10,680 nt of DNA from Rhodospirillales bacterium 47_12_T64 (GTDB lineage: Bacteria; Pseudomonadota; Alphaproteobacteria; Kiloniellales; Kiloniellaceae): contig MABB01000004.1 of assembly GCA_002162915.1 (NCBI GenBank), positions 16,031-26,710 of the forward strand, read 5' to 3'. Position 1 is the first letter of the stretch; the number at the start of each line of letters is the position of its first letter. This document shows, piece by piece, positions 1 through 8,060 of the stretch. Under the pieces are notes generated by a model. The model was given only the letters and a program-made list of their open reading frames with translations. It did no database searches and was not told the DNA's origin. Made by a program: the position numbers and the translations under genes.

Positions 1-1648
1 GTTGTAAGGCGCCAACTGAGATCTGGGTTGGAATGAGGTCTGCAATAAGTTTTTGATGTTCTTCGTTTAGCTCATCTAGAAGTTTTTGAGTTTCTGAGTA
101 GGACAACAGCTCAGAAATATGATCTTTTACGACTTCTGTGATATGCGTCGTAATAACAGTTGAGGCATCGACTACCGTATAACCTCGGAACAAGGCCTCT
201 TCTCTCTGGCTTTCATCAACCCACATGGCTGGAAGACCAAAGGTAGGTTCAATTGTCTCTTCTCCGACAAGTTGGATCTTGTCTCCGCGCGGATCCATAA
301 TTAACAGCATATTGGGACGTAATTCTCCTTCGCCCGCCGAGATTTCTTTTATACGGATGATGTAGCTATTGGCCCCGAGTTGCAGATTGTCTTGAATACG
401 GACAGAGGGCAGGACAAACCCTAGCTCTTGGGCGAGTTGACGTCGCAGGCCTTTGATTTGATCCGTAAGCCGTTCTCCCCCTTGGCCATTGATCATTGGC
501 AGAAGGGCATAACCCAATTCAAGTCGAAGATTGTCAATTTGTAGAGAAGAAGAGATTGGTTCCTCGGCTACAGGAGCGGGCTCGGCAGCTTCCATTTGTT
601 GCTTGTCTTCTACTTGAGCCTGTTCCAGGGATTTTTTGTTTGAGAGCCAGGCGAGCCCGCCAGTTGTTCCTGCCAACAGTAAGAATGGAAATGCAGGTGT
701 TCCAGGCACGATAGCTAGCGCCATCATCAATCCTGAAGAAAGGCCCAGAGCACGGGGGTAACCACCAAGTTGTGAGAAGATTGCCTTGTCAGCAGATCCG
801 GTCGTGGTTGTTTTCGATACAAGAATACCCGCAGCTGTCGATACGATAATTGCTGGAATTTGGGATACCAATCCATCCCCGACAGTTAGAAGAGTATACG
901 ATGATGCCGCGTCACCAACGGCCATATCTCTTTGGGCAACACCGATAATGATGCCCCCAATTACGTTGATAAAGGTAATTAAGAGCCCCGCGATGGCATC
1001 ACCACGGACAAATTTGGAAGCCCCATCCATTGCCCCAAAAAAATTACTTTCATCTTCAAGTTCTTTACGGCGTGCGCGCGCTTCCGTCTCGTCAAGCAGC
1101 CCGCTTGATAGATCGGCATCGATAGCCATTTGCTTGCCAGGCATAGCATCCAGGCTAAAACGTGCTGAAACCTCGGCGATTCTTCCGGCACCCTTTGTGA
1201 TAACAATGAAGTTCACGATGACGAGAATGCCAAATACAATTATTCCGATGACAAAATTTCCGCCCATAACAAAGTTGCCAAAAGACTCAATGACTTGCCC
1301 TGCTGCACCTGTCCCTTCATGCCCTTTGGCGAGGATCAATCGGGTAGAGGCAAGGTTCAGGGATAATCGCAACATCGTTGCGATAAGCAAAACAGTCGGG
1401 AATGACCCGAATTCCAATGGCCCATGAATAAAAAGAGCCGTCATTAGAATGAGTACGGATAATGTTATCGAGAGCGCCAATGAGATGTCGAGTAACCAGC
1501 TTGGCATTGGCAGTATCAGCACAACAAGAATAGCCATAACACCAAGTGCGAGAGCAATGTCTCCACGCTTAAGTGCCTCCAGGGCTGACACCACGGTTGG
1601 CGGAAGCCTTAGTTTGTTACCTTCTTGTTGTGGGCTGCTATCGGACAT
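1..1648 (-). CDS. flhA: FlhA, flagellar type III export gate protein (C-terminus outside window)
   Basis: FlhA is an inner-membrane protein of the flagellar export apparatus; its cytoplasmic domain docks chaperone-substrate complexes and it takes part in proton-driven export. The open frame runs 549 codons from ATG 1648 to the window edge without a stop. Several hydrophobic segments lie between residues 34 and 330. The FHIPEP-family region is visible (SFPTVLLIATMLRLSLNLAS near residues 82-101), as is the conserved cytoplasmic loop GAMDGASKFVRGDAIAG (205-221). An acidic, Pro/Ala/Gln-containing linker (about 340-367) leads into the start of the cytoplasmic domain. Family members are usually about 690-700 residues, so roughly 150 are missing to the left. 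The start is firm: an in-frame stop lies 18 bp upstream with no other start codon between. No clear Shine-Dalgarno is seen, so translation may depend on coupling to flbD, whose stop is 25 bp upstream. Confidence 0.97.
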   Translation of the reverse strand, partial: MSDSSPQQEGNKLRLPPTVVSALEALKRGDIALALGVMAILVVLILPMPSWLLDISLALSITLSVLILMTALFIHGPLEFGSFPTVLLIATMLRLSLNLASTRLILAKGHEGTGAAGQVIESFGNFVMGGNFVIGIIVFGILVIVNFIVITKGAGRIAEVSARFSLDAMPGKQMAIDADLSSGLLDETEARARRKELEDESNFFGAMDGASKFVRGDAIAGLLITFINVIGGIIIGVAQRDMAVGDAASSYTLLTVGDGLVSQIPAIIVSTAAGILVSKTTTTGSADKAIFSQLGGYPRALGLSSGLMMALAIVPGTPAFPFLLLAGTTGGLAWLSNKKSLEQAQVEDKQQMEAAEPAPVAEEPISSSLQIDNLRLELGYALLPMINGQGGERLTDQIKGLRRQLAQELGFVLPSVRIQDNLQLGANSYIIRIKEISAGEGELRPNMLLIMDPRGDKIQLVGEETIEPTFGLPAMWVDESQREEALFRGYTVVDASTVITTHITEVVKDHISELLSYSETQKLLDELNEEHQKLIADLIPTQISVGALQ

Positions 1649-1673
1649 AAAGTTACTACTGTACTGTTATAAG

Positions 1674-3095
1674 TTAAAATGAGGGGCTATAGCTTTCTAC
1701 GCCTCTACCAGGGCTTGTGATTTCTGTACCATCGTCGCTATAAATTTTTAATTTATTACGAAGAGTTCGAATTGAAATCCCAAGAATGGTTGCTGCGTGA
1801 GTCCTGTTACCAAGACAGTGTTGAAGCGTGTTGAGGATGAGATCCTTTTCAACATCGGCAACCGTTCTGCCTACGAGAGCCTTTTCTGGTACACCGTTCC
1901 CTGAAGGTGCTGGTTGAACTGGCGGAACTTGGGGAGCAGCAGCTTGAGCCGTTGGATAGCCTTGGGACTGGGGAGCCGCAGGAGCAGGCGCAAAGCTTGC
2001 TCCAGTCAATAAAATAGCTTCTGGTCCAACGAGGTTGTCTCTGGATAAGAGAACGGCCCGATGCATTGTATTTTCCAACTCACGTACATTACCACGCCAG
2101 TGGTGCTGCATTAATTGCGCCATAGCTTCCGGTGTAATCGCAGGCTTGGCGATGCCGTTGGATTCTGCGTACTTGGTGAGGAAGTGGTCGGCAAGAATTT
2201 CGATGTCCAGAGGCCTGTCTCTCAGTGACGGCATATCGATAGTGACAACATTTAGCCGGAAATAGAGATCTTCCCTGAAGTTTCCTTTCCTTACCTCTTC
2301 TTCCATATTTCGGTTAGAGGTCGCCAATAATCGAAAATCAACTTTGATAGATTTATTTCCGCCGACACGATCAATTTCACGTTCTTGAACGGCTCGTAAT
2401 AATTTTGCCTGAAGCCGAGGATGCATTTCTGATATTTCATCAAGGAGCAAAGTGCCACCGTGTGCTTCTTCAAATTTGCCTATGCGTCGAGACAAAGCGC
2501 CCGTAAAAGCACCTTTCTCGTGGCCGAAAAGTTCTGATTCCAGCAAGTTTTCAGGGATTGCTGCACAGTTGATTGAAATGAAATTACTCTTTGCCCTCTT
2601 GGATTTGGAGTGCAGGTATCGTGACATAACTTCTTTACCCGTACCACTTTCACCCGTGACAAGAATGCTGGCATCGGAGGGCGCAATCTGTTCTGCGAGC
2701 CGGATGACGGCAGCCATTGCCGGATCCTTGTAGATCAGAGATGTCGTTTCTTCTGTTACGGCTGCAAGGACGGCTGCAATTAACTCGGCGTCAGGAGGGA
2801 GTGGAATGTATTCCTTTGCCCCTGAGCGTATAGCATCGCCAGCTTTGGAAGGCTGTGTGCCAATGCCACAAGCAATGACAGGGACGGAAAAACGTTCTGC
2901 ATCAAGATGTTTACAAAGCTTATCGATATCAAGATTGATATCGACCATGAGCAGATCAGCACCGTTACCCGTGCGTAGGGAGGACATGGCATGATCTACG
3001 TCGTCAACGGTTGCAACTTTTGCTCCCCGCTCAAACGCAATCTTTCCGGCGGTGATCATATGTCCTTCTAGCGAGCCAACAATTAGTAGGCGCAT
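1674..3095 (-). CDS. flbD: FlbD-type sigma-54-dependent flagellar transcription activator
   Basis: This is a 473-residue enhancer-binding protein that activates RNA polymerase-sigma54 at late flagellar promoters. It has an N-terminal receiver-like domain (1-115), an AAA+ domain with Walker A GESGTGKE (148-155), the sigma54-contact loop GAFTGA (195-200), Walker B TLLLDE (215-220) and WRGNVRELEN (333-342). A Pro/Ala/Gln-rich linker (about 366-402) precedes a Fis-type helix-turn-helix (about 410-452). The receiver keeps an Asp at the expected phosphorylation site (D52), but the acidic pair after strand 1 is G7-S8 and no Lys-Pro follows strand 5 (EYIPLPPD). Phosphorylation control is therefore doubtful. 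In Caulobacter FlbD is controlled by FliX, which is not in this window. The ATG has a good AGGAGAG ribosome site 6 nt upstream. The FlbD assignment over other NtrC-like activators rests on the fliN-flhA context and the degenerate receiver. Confidence 0.9.
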   Translation of the reverse strand: MRLLIVGSLEGHMITAGKIAFERGAKVATVDDVDHAMSSLRTGNGADLLMVDINLDIDKLCKHLDAERFSVPVIACGIGTQPSKAGDAIRSGAKEYIPLPPDAELIAAVLAAVTEETTSLIYKDPAMAAVIRLAEQIAPSDASILVTGESGTGKEVMSRYLHSKSKRAKSNFISINCAAIPENLLESELFGHEKGAFTGALSRRIGKFEEAHGGTLLLDEISEMHPRLQAKLLRAVQEREIDRVGGNKSIKVDFRLLATSNRNMEEEVRKGNFREDLYFRLNVVTIDMPSLRDRPLDIEILADHFLTKYAESNGIAKPAITPEAMAQLMQHHWRGNVRELENTMHRAVLLSRDNLVGPEAILLTGASFAPAPAAPQSQGYPTAQAAAPQVPPVQPAPSGNGVPEKALVGRTVADVEKDLILNTLQHCLGNRTHAATILGISIRTLRNKLKIYSDDGTEITSPGRGVESYSPSF

Positions 3096-3112
3096 AACTT
3101 ACTCTCCTGGTC

Positions 3113-3134
3113 GGCGACACATTTATTAGTCGCC
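3113..3134 (-). repeat. Perfect stem-loop in the motA-flbD gap
   Basis: GGCGAC and GTCGCC form a perfect 6-bp inverted repeat with a 10-nt AT-rich loop. It starts directly after the motA-like stop codon and ends 5 nt before the flbD ribosome site. No U-tract follows, so it is not a standard intrinsic terminator. It could protect or process the transcript or tune flbD translation; that role is inference. Confidence 0.6.
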
Positions 3135-3974
3135 TTAATCAAAATAATTCACTCTCTGGTCCGGAGAGAGAATAGTGTTAAGCATAATCTCTAAACGTCT
3201 TGGGTTTTCATGCCGACTAACGGAACAAACGCCAATGGTATAAATCTGGTTGACGATTGCTTCTGTTTGAGAGATTCGCTCCAGCTTTGCTGCTAACGGG
3301 TGGAAAACCATGTTTGACAAAATAGCGCCATAGAATGTGGTAAGCAGAGCCACAGCCATGCTTGGACCAATGGTACTTGGATTTTCAAGGTTGCTTAGCA
3401 TTTGTACCAACCCGACTAAAGTCCCAATTAGTCCCATAGCGGGAGCTACCTCGCCTGCACGCCTTAAAATGTTAGCGGAACGTTGATGCCGGGTTTGCGT
3501 AGCGACAACCTGCTGTTCAAGAACAACCTCTAACTGTTCTGGCGTAATGCCGTCGACGAGCATCTCTGTTGCCCGGTGCAAAAAACCGCTGTGTTGAATG
3601 TCAACCAGATGCTTCTGAAGGGACAAAATACTGTTACGGCGTGCTTGATCAGCTAAAAACAGTATTTGTAACGCGGCATTTCCTGGTGTTTCAGCGTGAT
3701 ATAATGCTGCACGAAGCATTGTTTTTTGGGCTCTGGTCACTTCATCCCAGGTGAACGAAATCGTTGTGACTAAAAAGGTTCCGCCTATCACGATCAATAC
3801 GGCAGGAAGATTAAAAAAGGACCCTGGGGACCCTCCAAGTACCATCGCGACTATAATAATCAAAAAGGCCCCAGCGACACCTGCAAGTGTTGCATAGTCA
3901 AATGTCGCCCCTGAATGGGGGCGGCTGGGAGCCTGGCCGCGGGTGCTTGTACTGGTTTGTGAAGTGTTGACCAT
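3135..3974 (-). CDS. MotA/PomA-like flagellar stator subunit
   Basis: This 279-residue protein belongs to the MotA/TolQ/ExbB ion-channel family and resembles the shorter PomA type of stator A subunit, a membrane protein that couples ion flow to rotor torque. A Ser/Thr-rich extension of about 25 residues precedes TM1 (about 28-47). TM2 (about 56-75) includes VIGGTFLVTT. The cytoplasmic loop holds the torque region ARRNSILSLQ (111-120). TM3 (about 173-195) contains APAMGLIGTLVG and TM4 is about 203-225. Aligned with E. coli MotA, R112 corresponds to R90, but Q120 replaces the conserved Glu98. The ATG is the only plausible start before TM1; its ribosome site is weak (GGGA, 12 nt away). It lies 24 bp after fliN and 39 bp before flbD. 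No motB/pomB partner is in the window, so a dedicated symbol is withheld. It could be the main stator, a second stator or a divergent paralogue. Confidence 0.85.
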   Translation of the reverse strand: MVNTSQTSTSTRGQAPSRPHSGATFDYATLAGVAGAFLIIIVAMVLGGSPGSFFNLPAVLIVIGGTFLVTTISFTWDEVTRAQKTMLRAALYHAETPGNAALQILFLADQARRNSILSLQKHLVDIQHSGFLHRATEMLVDGITPEQLEVVLEQQVVATQTRHQRSANILRRAGEVAPAMGLIGTLVGLVQMLSNLENPSTIGPSMAVALLTTFYGAILSNMVFHPLAAKLERISQTEAIVNQIYTIGVCSVSRHENPRRLEIMLNTILSPDQRVNYFD

Positions 3975-3998
3975 AATCAGTTCAAATCCCGGAAGTAC

Positions 3999-4352
3999 CT
4001 AGTTTCGGTCCATTTTGATGATCTCTGTCATCGTCACACCAAGCCGGTTTTCAACAACCACGACTTCTCCACGTGCAACCAATCGGTTATTTACGTAAAT
4101 ATCGATGGCTTCGCCAACTTTTCTGTCGAGTTCAATAACAGCGCCTCTACCAAGCTTGAGGAGTTGGCTAACCTGCATATTGGCTTTTCCAAGAATTGCT
4201 GAGACTTGAACAGGAATATCGTAGACTGCTTCAAGTTCTTTGGCGTTGGTCGGTGGCCTGCCACCTGGTTCAGGCATAGAGGATTCATCCTCCATTTCAG
4301 GCATTTCCGGAACGGAAGGGAATGTTCCGTTTTCTGTTTCATTTTCGTTCAT
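3999..4352 (-). CDS. fliN: FliN, flagellar C-ring switch protein
   Basis: FliN forms the lower part of the cytoplasmic C ring, takes part in switching of rotation direction, and recruits the FliH-FliI export ATPase complex. The 117-residue product has an acidic, Pro/Met-rich variable N-terminus (about 1-38). A SpoA (surface presentation of antigens) domain follows at about 42-115, with the typical strings IPVQVSAILGKANMQVSQLL, LGRGAVIELDR, VNNRLVARGEVVVVENRLGV and TEII. The length is normal for short FliN proteins. The start ATG overlaps the stop of the upstream fliH homologue (ATGA, 4 bp), indicating translational coupling and fixing the start. Confidence 0.96.
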   Translation of the reverse strand: MNENETENGTFPSVPEMPEMEDESSMPEPGGRPPTNAKELEAVYDIPVQVSAILGKANMQVSQLLKLGRGAVIELDRKVGEAIDIYVNNRLVARGEVVVVENRLGVTMTEIIKMDRN

Positions 4353-5149
4353 TGGGCAACCTCATTTGGCTGAGCACTTTCCATAATCTCTTGATTTGAG
4401 AGTGCATTGGTTTGCCCGGAATCTCCGGGTAATGAAAGACTTGTAATGGCGCGAGAAAGTATTGTTTCTATTTCATGGAGCATTTCGGTGCTGTTTCTTT
4501 CCGCACCTCCTTCCGCCCACTCAACCCGGACATCACTTGGCGACATGCCTGGTTCAGACAAGAAAACCAAATGCCCGTTAAATCCACTTTGGCTGGCCAC
4601 CTTTTCCAACTGTTCCTGCACGTCATCCAATGTTTTGTCGGCAACACGGATTACGAGGCGAGGCTCTTGTGGTAGCCGATCGAGACATTCGCGAAATACG
4701 AGAGTGACTTCTGCAAGTGTCGAACTGTGTTCAAGGCTTGGAAAGAGTTTTTGAATGGCTTTTAATGCCACTTCCATGGATGTACTTTGTAATTCTTCGA
4801 GTGTTTTTTTGTGACTGTGTTCAAGTGTAGATAACTCATGAGCTAGCTTTGATATTGCTTGAGCTATTTGAGCTTCACTTGCTTCTGATGCTTCTTCCTG
4901 TGCCTTTGTATGGCCAGCAGAAAACCCTTCTTCGTAAGCGGTCTGCTTTGAGAGTTCGAGATCCTCAAGTGATACGGCACCTTCTGGAAGAGGGAGAGTC
5001 TCGACTTCAGGATCGGCAGGAAGGGCATCTTGAGCAGGCGTGCTCGGAGTTCCCATGAAGTCAGAAAAACTGTCAGGTCCAGTTTCTTTGGAGCTGTTTG
5101 AGCCTTCGAATGATGTATCGAAGAGAAATTTTTGGTTCATATTTGCCAC
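4349..5149 (-). CDS. fliH: FliH/FlbE homologue, export ATPase regulator
   Basis: FliH binds and regulates the export ATPase FliI and links it to FliN in the C ring; the Caulobacter gene at this locus is called flbE. The product has an acidic, low-complexity N-terminus, then a predicted helical stretch (about residues 70-130 of the longest frame) carrying a Gly motif AYEEGFSAGHTKAQ, as in FliH. The C-terminal domain resembles FliH, ending in VRVEWAEGGAERNSTEMLHE. The start is ambiguous: TTG 5158, GTG 5149 and ATG 5140 are in frame. AGGAG at 5163-5159, overlapping the fliG stop, lies 9 nt before GTG 5149 but only 0 and 18 nt from the other two. GTG 5149 (266 residues) is therefore preferred. 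The gene starts 12 bp after fliG and its stop overlaps the fliN start. FliH is a divergent family, so the call relies partly on position. Confidence 0.88.
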   Translation of the reverse strand: MANMNQKFLFDTSFEGSNSSKETGPDSFSDFMGTPSTPAQDALPADPEVETLPLPEGAVSLEDLELSKQTAYEEGFSAGHTKAQEEASEASEAQIAQAISKLAHELSTLEHSHKKTLEELQSTSMEVALKAIQKLFPSLEHSSTLAEVTLVFRECLDRLPQEPRLVIRVADKTLDDVQEQLEKVASQSGFNGHLVFLSEPGMSPSDVRVEWAEGGAERNSTEMLHEIETILSRAITSLSLPGDSGQTNALSNQEIMESAQPNEVAQ

Positions 5150-5161
5150 GAACACCAACTC

Positions 5162-6172
5162 CTAATAAACCAACTCGTCTTCGCCTTTTGAATCGGCCAT
5201 AACGATTTCACCTTTTTCAGCAAGATCTTTGGCAATCGTCACCATATACATCTGAGCTTCATCAACATCTTTGAGACGGATTGGGCCCATGGCCGCCATA
5301 TCTTCTTTCATGATTTTAGCCGCACGTTCGGACATGTTCGTGAAGAACATTTCCCGTAAGCCTTCTGAGGAACCTTTAAGAGCGATAGAAAGTTTATCTT
5401 TTTCAGCGGCGCTGAGGAGGGTTTGTACTCCTCCTGGATCAAGATTACTGAGATCTTCGAAAGTGAACATCAGGGCTTTGATCCTCTCGGCAGAATCTTT
5501 GTTTCTCTCTTCGAGTGCGTTCATGAAGCGGCTTTCGACATTTCTATCCAGGAAGTTGAATATATCGGCCATCATTTCATGGGAATCGCGGCGGTTCGTT
5601 CTGGCAAGATTTGACATGAACTCATTCCTCAAAGTTCTTTCGACATCATCCAGAACGTCTTTTTGCACAGCTTCCATGCGGAGCATCCGCATGACAACTT
5701 CCATGGCGAAGGGTTCTGGCAATAGCCCCAACACGCGTGAAGCATGTTCCGGTCTGACTTTGGAGAGAATTACTGCGACAGTTTGCGGGTATTCGTTCTT
5801 CAGATAGTTTGCGAGCACATTCTCGTTCACATTCGCCAGCTTTTCCCACATGGTTCGACCAGCAGGGCCGCGAATTTCTTCCATGATCGTATCAACACGA
5901 TCTTTATCGAGTACTTTTTGTAACAGGCGTTCTGTGCTGTCGTAACTACCAGTGATCGTTCCTGTTGTGGATATCTGATCGGCAAATTCAACGAGCAAAC
6001 GTTCGATAAGTTGTGCACTAACCATTCCGAGAGTGGCCATGATTTGAGATATTTCGCGGATCTCATCATCTTCCATAATGGAAAAAAGTTGAGCCGTCTG
6101 CGCTTCTCCCAATGCCATCACGAGAAGGGCGGCCTTTTCAGGCCCGGTCATTGTTCTGTAATCGTCGCGCAT
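5162..6172 (-). CDS. fliG: FliG, flagellar motor switch and torque protein
   Basis: FliG sits on the MS ring (via the FliF C-terminus) and transmits stator torque through its C-terminal domain. The 336-residue product has the normal length and all three domains. The EHPQ-type motif of the middle domain reads EYPQ (127-130). The hinge and MFxF motif appears as MFTF (235-238). The C-terminal torque helix is present. Charged residues known from E. coli FliG are kept: K266 (K264), R283 (R281), E290-D291 (D288-D289) and R299 (R297). The ATG start has an AAGAG ribosome site about 8 nt upstream. It follows fliF by 43 bp, with no terminator seen in the gap. Confidence 0.98.
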   Translation of the reverse strand: MRDDYRTMTGPEKAALLVMALGEAQTAQLFSIMEDDEIREISQIMATLGMVSAQLIERLLVEFADQISTTGTITGSYDSTERLLQKVLDKDRVDTIMEEIRGPAGRTMWEKLANVNENVLANYLKNEYPQTVAVILSKVRPEHASRVLGLLPEPFAMEVVMRMLRMEAVQKDVLDDVERTLRNEFMSNLARTNRRDSHEMMADIFNFLDRNVESRFMNALEERNKDSAERIKALMFTFEDLSNLDPGGVQTLLSAAEKDKLSIALKGSSEGLREMFFTNMSERAAKIMKEDMAAMGPIRLKDVDEAQMYMVTIAKDLAEKGEIVMADSKGEDELVY

Positions 6173-6215
6173 ACTATTTGCTCTTAAACATAATTAATTT
6201 GAATAATCACTGATG

Positions 6216-8000
6216 TTACTTGCCTTCCTGATAAAGCCAGGTCCGTAGTATCTGGACGGCTTCTTCAGGATGCTTTTCAACGATTTCACTAATTTTGGTT
6301 ATAGAAGAAGCCCGCACACGACCTTCAACTTTGTTCATATCAATCATCTGCTCAATCTCTGAGGTAACTCCAGCGGATTCAGCAGACAACGCTCCACCCT
6401 CTGTGGCATCAGATGTCAACATTGGCACGCCATCTGCGCCGATTTGGGCAGGCATTCCCGGCATGAGAGGCACGCCTGGTGCTCCGGCTTGTGCAGCCAT
6501 AACCATGGGGCGGCCATCTGGACCAGGTATTGTGATGGTGCCAGCTCCACCACCATCAGCAGCTGGAGTGAAATCACCATCGATAATACGGGTAACGAGA
6601 GGTCTGACGACCAAAAGGAGTATTAAAATTGCGACAACACCAAGAATAAAGAGCTCTGCAAAACGCATCATTTCGTCTTTGCCAATCCCAAGAACACCTT
6701 CTGCAGGCAGAAGCAGGGGATCAATCTCAGCAAAACGGAAATTAGCTATTTCCACCGTGTCGCCACGGCTTTCGTCAAAACCGACGGCAGAGCGAACGAT
6801 TGCACCAAGCTGCGTAATATCTTCTTCGCTTCGACTTGTGAAAGTGCGTATACCTTCTTCGTTGACTTCAGATATATCATTAATAATGACAGCAACTGAC
6901 AGGCGTCGAATTGAGCCAGTTTCATGTACTTTTGTTTTTATAATTTTGGAATTCTCGAAGTTGACGGTTTCTTCTGTTCTGGAAGTATTACTTTGACTGC
7001 CAGTAGAGCCACCAAGCTGCCCCAGATTAGCATCAGGAAGATTGTTGCCAACGGTAATGCCCTCATTCCCTGAACCATCAGCTTCGCTGGCGCTTTCTTC
7101 TACGGTTTGGGTCGAGAGTACAACTTGTCCATCGGGATCAAAAACTTCCGAGTTCTCAGTTACACGATCAAAATCCATTTCGGCTGATATCTGCACCTGG
7201 GCGTTTCCTCGACCGACATAACGCTCAAGAAGTTCTTCAACGGTCCTCATCAGGCGGGTTTCATGCGCGACCCGTCTTTCATCTGCGGTCGTGGTTAGCG
7301 TCGAAAGATCTCCTTCTTTTCCGCCGCGCGCGAGAAGATTGCCTTTGTTATCAATAATCGAGACATTTATTGGTTTCATTCCGGGAACGGCTGCCGAAAT
7401 TAAGTGCTGAATAGATAAAATTTGTTGGCGATCAAGTAGATTGTTGCCTTGCGTTGTAACGACAACGGAAGCCGTGGGTGCTTGTTTATCCCTGCTAAAG
7501 AGTTCCCTTTGAGGCAAAACAAGATGTACGCGAGCCTGTTTTATACGATTAATTGATTTTATTGTTCGCGCGAGCTCACCCTCTAGAGCTCTTAAATGAT
7601 TTATGTTTTGAACAAAACTTGTTGTACCAAGGGCTTCTGACTGGTCGAATATTTCATATCCGATAGAGCCCCCGCTTGGGAGTCCCTTTTCGGCCATGGC
7701 AACACGCATTCTTGCTACGTTATTACTCGGCACATAGATTGTGTCACCCGAGGGAGAGAGCTTGTAGGGGATTTGAAGCTGATCAAGTTCACTAACAATT
7801 TGTCCACTTTCCTGGGGGGCTAAATCTGCATAGAGCAAGGCCATTTCTGGTGTTGCTACTCGACCAGTTAGGTAGATGAAGAACGCAATAGTGGCCGCAG
7901 CAACAGCTGCCATTATACCAAGCCGTGCGGGGCCAAGATTCTTTAAAGTATCAACAAAAGTATTCACGACCGCAAAATCCGAACTATTACTATTTACCAA
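6216..8000 (-). CDS. fliF: FliF, flagellar MS-ring protein
   Basis: FliF oligomerises in the inner membrane to form the MS ring, the base on which the flagellum is built. The 594-residue product has TM1 at about 27-46. Periplasmic ring-building domains follow, with conserved LPSGGSIGYEIFDQSEALG (107-125), INRIKQARVHLVLPQRELF (150-168) and ISAAVPGMKP (201-210). TM2 is at about 445-466. A Gly/Pro/Met-rich cytoplasmic linker (about 480-545) precedes the FliG-binding C-terminus (550-594, ending HPEEAVQILRTWLYQEGK). The frame begins with a TTG at 8000, two codons after an in-frame TGA, with only a weak AGG ribosome site 12 nt upstream. The next candidate is GTG 7967 and there is no ATG before TM1. 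This is the first gene of the operon that runs through flhA. Confidence 0.97.
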   Translation of the reverse strand: MVNSNSSDFAVVNTFVDTLKNLGPARLGIMAAVAAATIAFFIYLTGRVATPEMALLYADLAPQESGQIVSELDQLQIPYKLSPSGDTIYVPSNNVARMRVAMAEKGLPSGGSIGYEIFDQSEALGTTSFVQNINHLRALEGELARTIKSINRIKQARVHLVLPQRELFSRDKQAPTASVVVTTQGNNLLDRQQILSIQHLISAAVPGMKPINVSIIDNKGNLLARGGKEGDLSTLTTTADERRVAHETRLMRTVEELLERYVGRGNAQVQISAEMDFDRVTENSEVFDPDGQVVLSTQTVEESASEADGSGNEGITVGNNLPDANLGQLGGSTGSQSNTSRTEETVNFENSKIIKTKVHETGSIRRLSVAVIINDISEVNEEGIRTFTSRSEEDITQLGAIVRSAVGFDESRGDTVEIANFRFAEIDPLLLPAEGVLGIGKDEMMRFAELFILGVVAILILLLVVRPLVTRIIDGDFTPAADGGGAGTITIPGPDGRPMVMAAQAGAPGVPLMPGMPAQIGADGVPMLTSDATEGGALSAESAGVTSEIEQMIDMNKVEGRVRASSITKISEIVEKHPEEAVQILRTWLYQEGK

Positions 8001-8026
8001 ATATCAGTAAAACCTGTTAACATTAA

Positions 8027-8056
8027 CCTATAGCTATTCGGTAAATAGGAAGTTAA
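8027..8056 (-). promoter_or_regulatory. Candidate CtrA-type promoter of the fliF operon
   Basis: Reading towards fliF, TTAA-N7-TTTAC at 8056-8041 differs by one base from the CtrA full site TTAA-N7-TTAAC. TATAGG at 8032-8027 sits 18 nt after TTAACT (8056-8051), a possible -10. Transcription would start near 8020, leaving a leader of about 20 nt. In Caulobacter fliF is a CtrA-activated class II gene, which supports the idea, but the match here is by eye only. A competing sigma70-like pair lies further upstream (8130-8103). Confidence 0.4.
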
Positions 8057-8060
8057 CAAA

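Noticed and set aside
786..1427. A 213-codon open frame on the plus strand
   Set aside because: It is antisense to flhA in the region of its membrane segments; the composition (Ser/Arg/Pro/Ile-rich) is a shadow of the FlhA reading frame and there is no ribosome site or family resemblance.
3113..3120. TGTCGCC near-match to the SciP DNA motif in the motA-flbD hairpin
   Set aside because: One mismatch in a 7-bp motif, explained by the hairpin arm; not evidence of SciP binding.
5271..5807. A 178-codon plus-strand open frame
   Set aside because: Antisense to the well-supported fliG; Ser/Arg-rich shadow composition.
6295..6996. A 233-codon plus-strand open frame
   Set aside because: It is a mirror of the Gly/Pro/Met-rich fliF linker on the opposite strand; no recognisable motif.
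8017..8026. TTAA-N2-TTAA as a CtrA site
   Set aside because: Spacing is far from 7 bp; kept only as loose half-sites in the neighbourhood of the better candidate.
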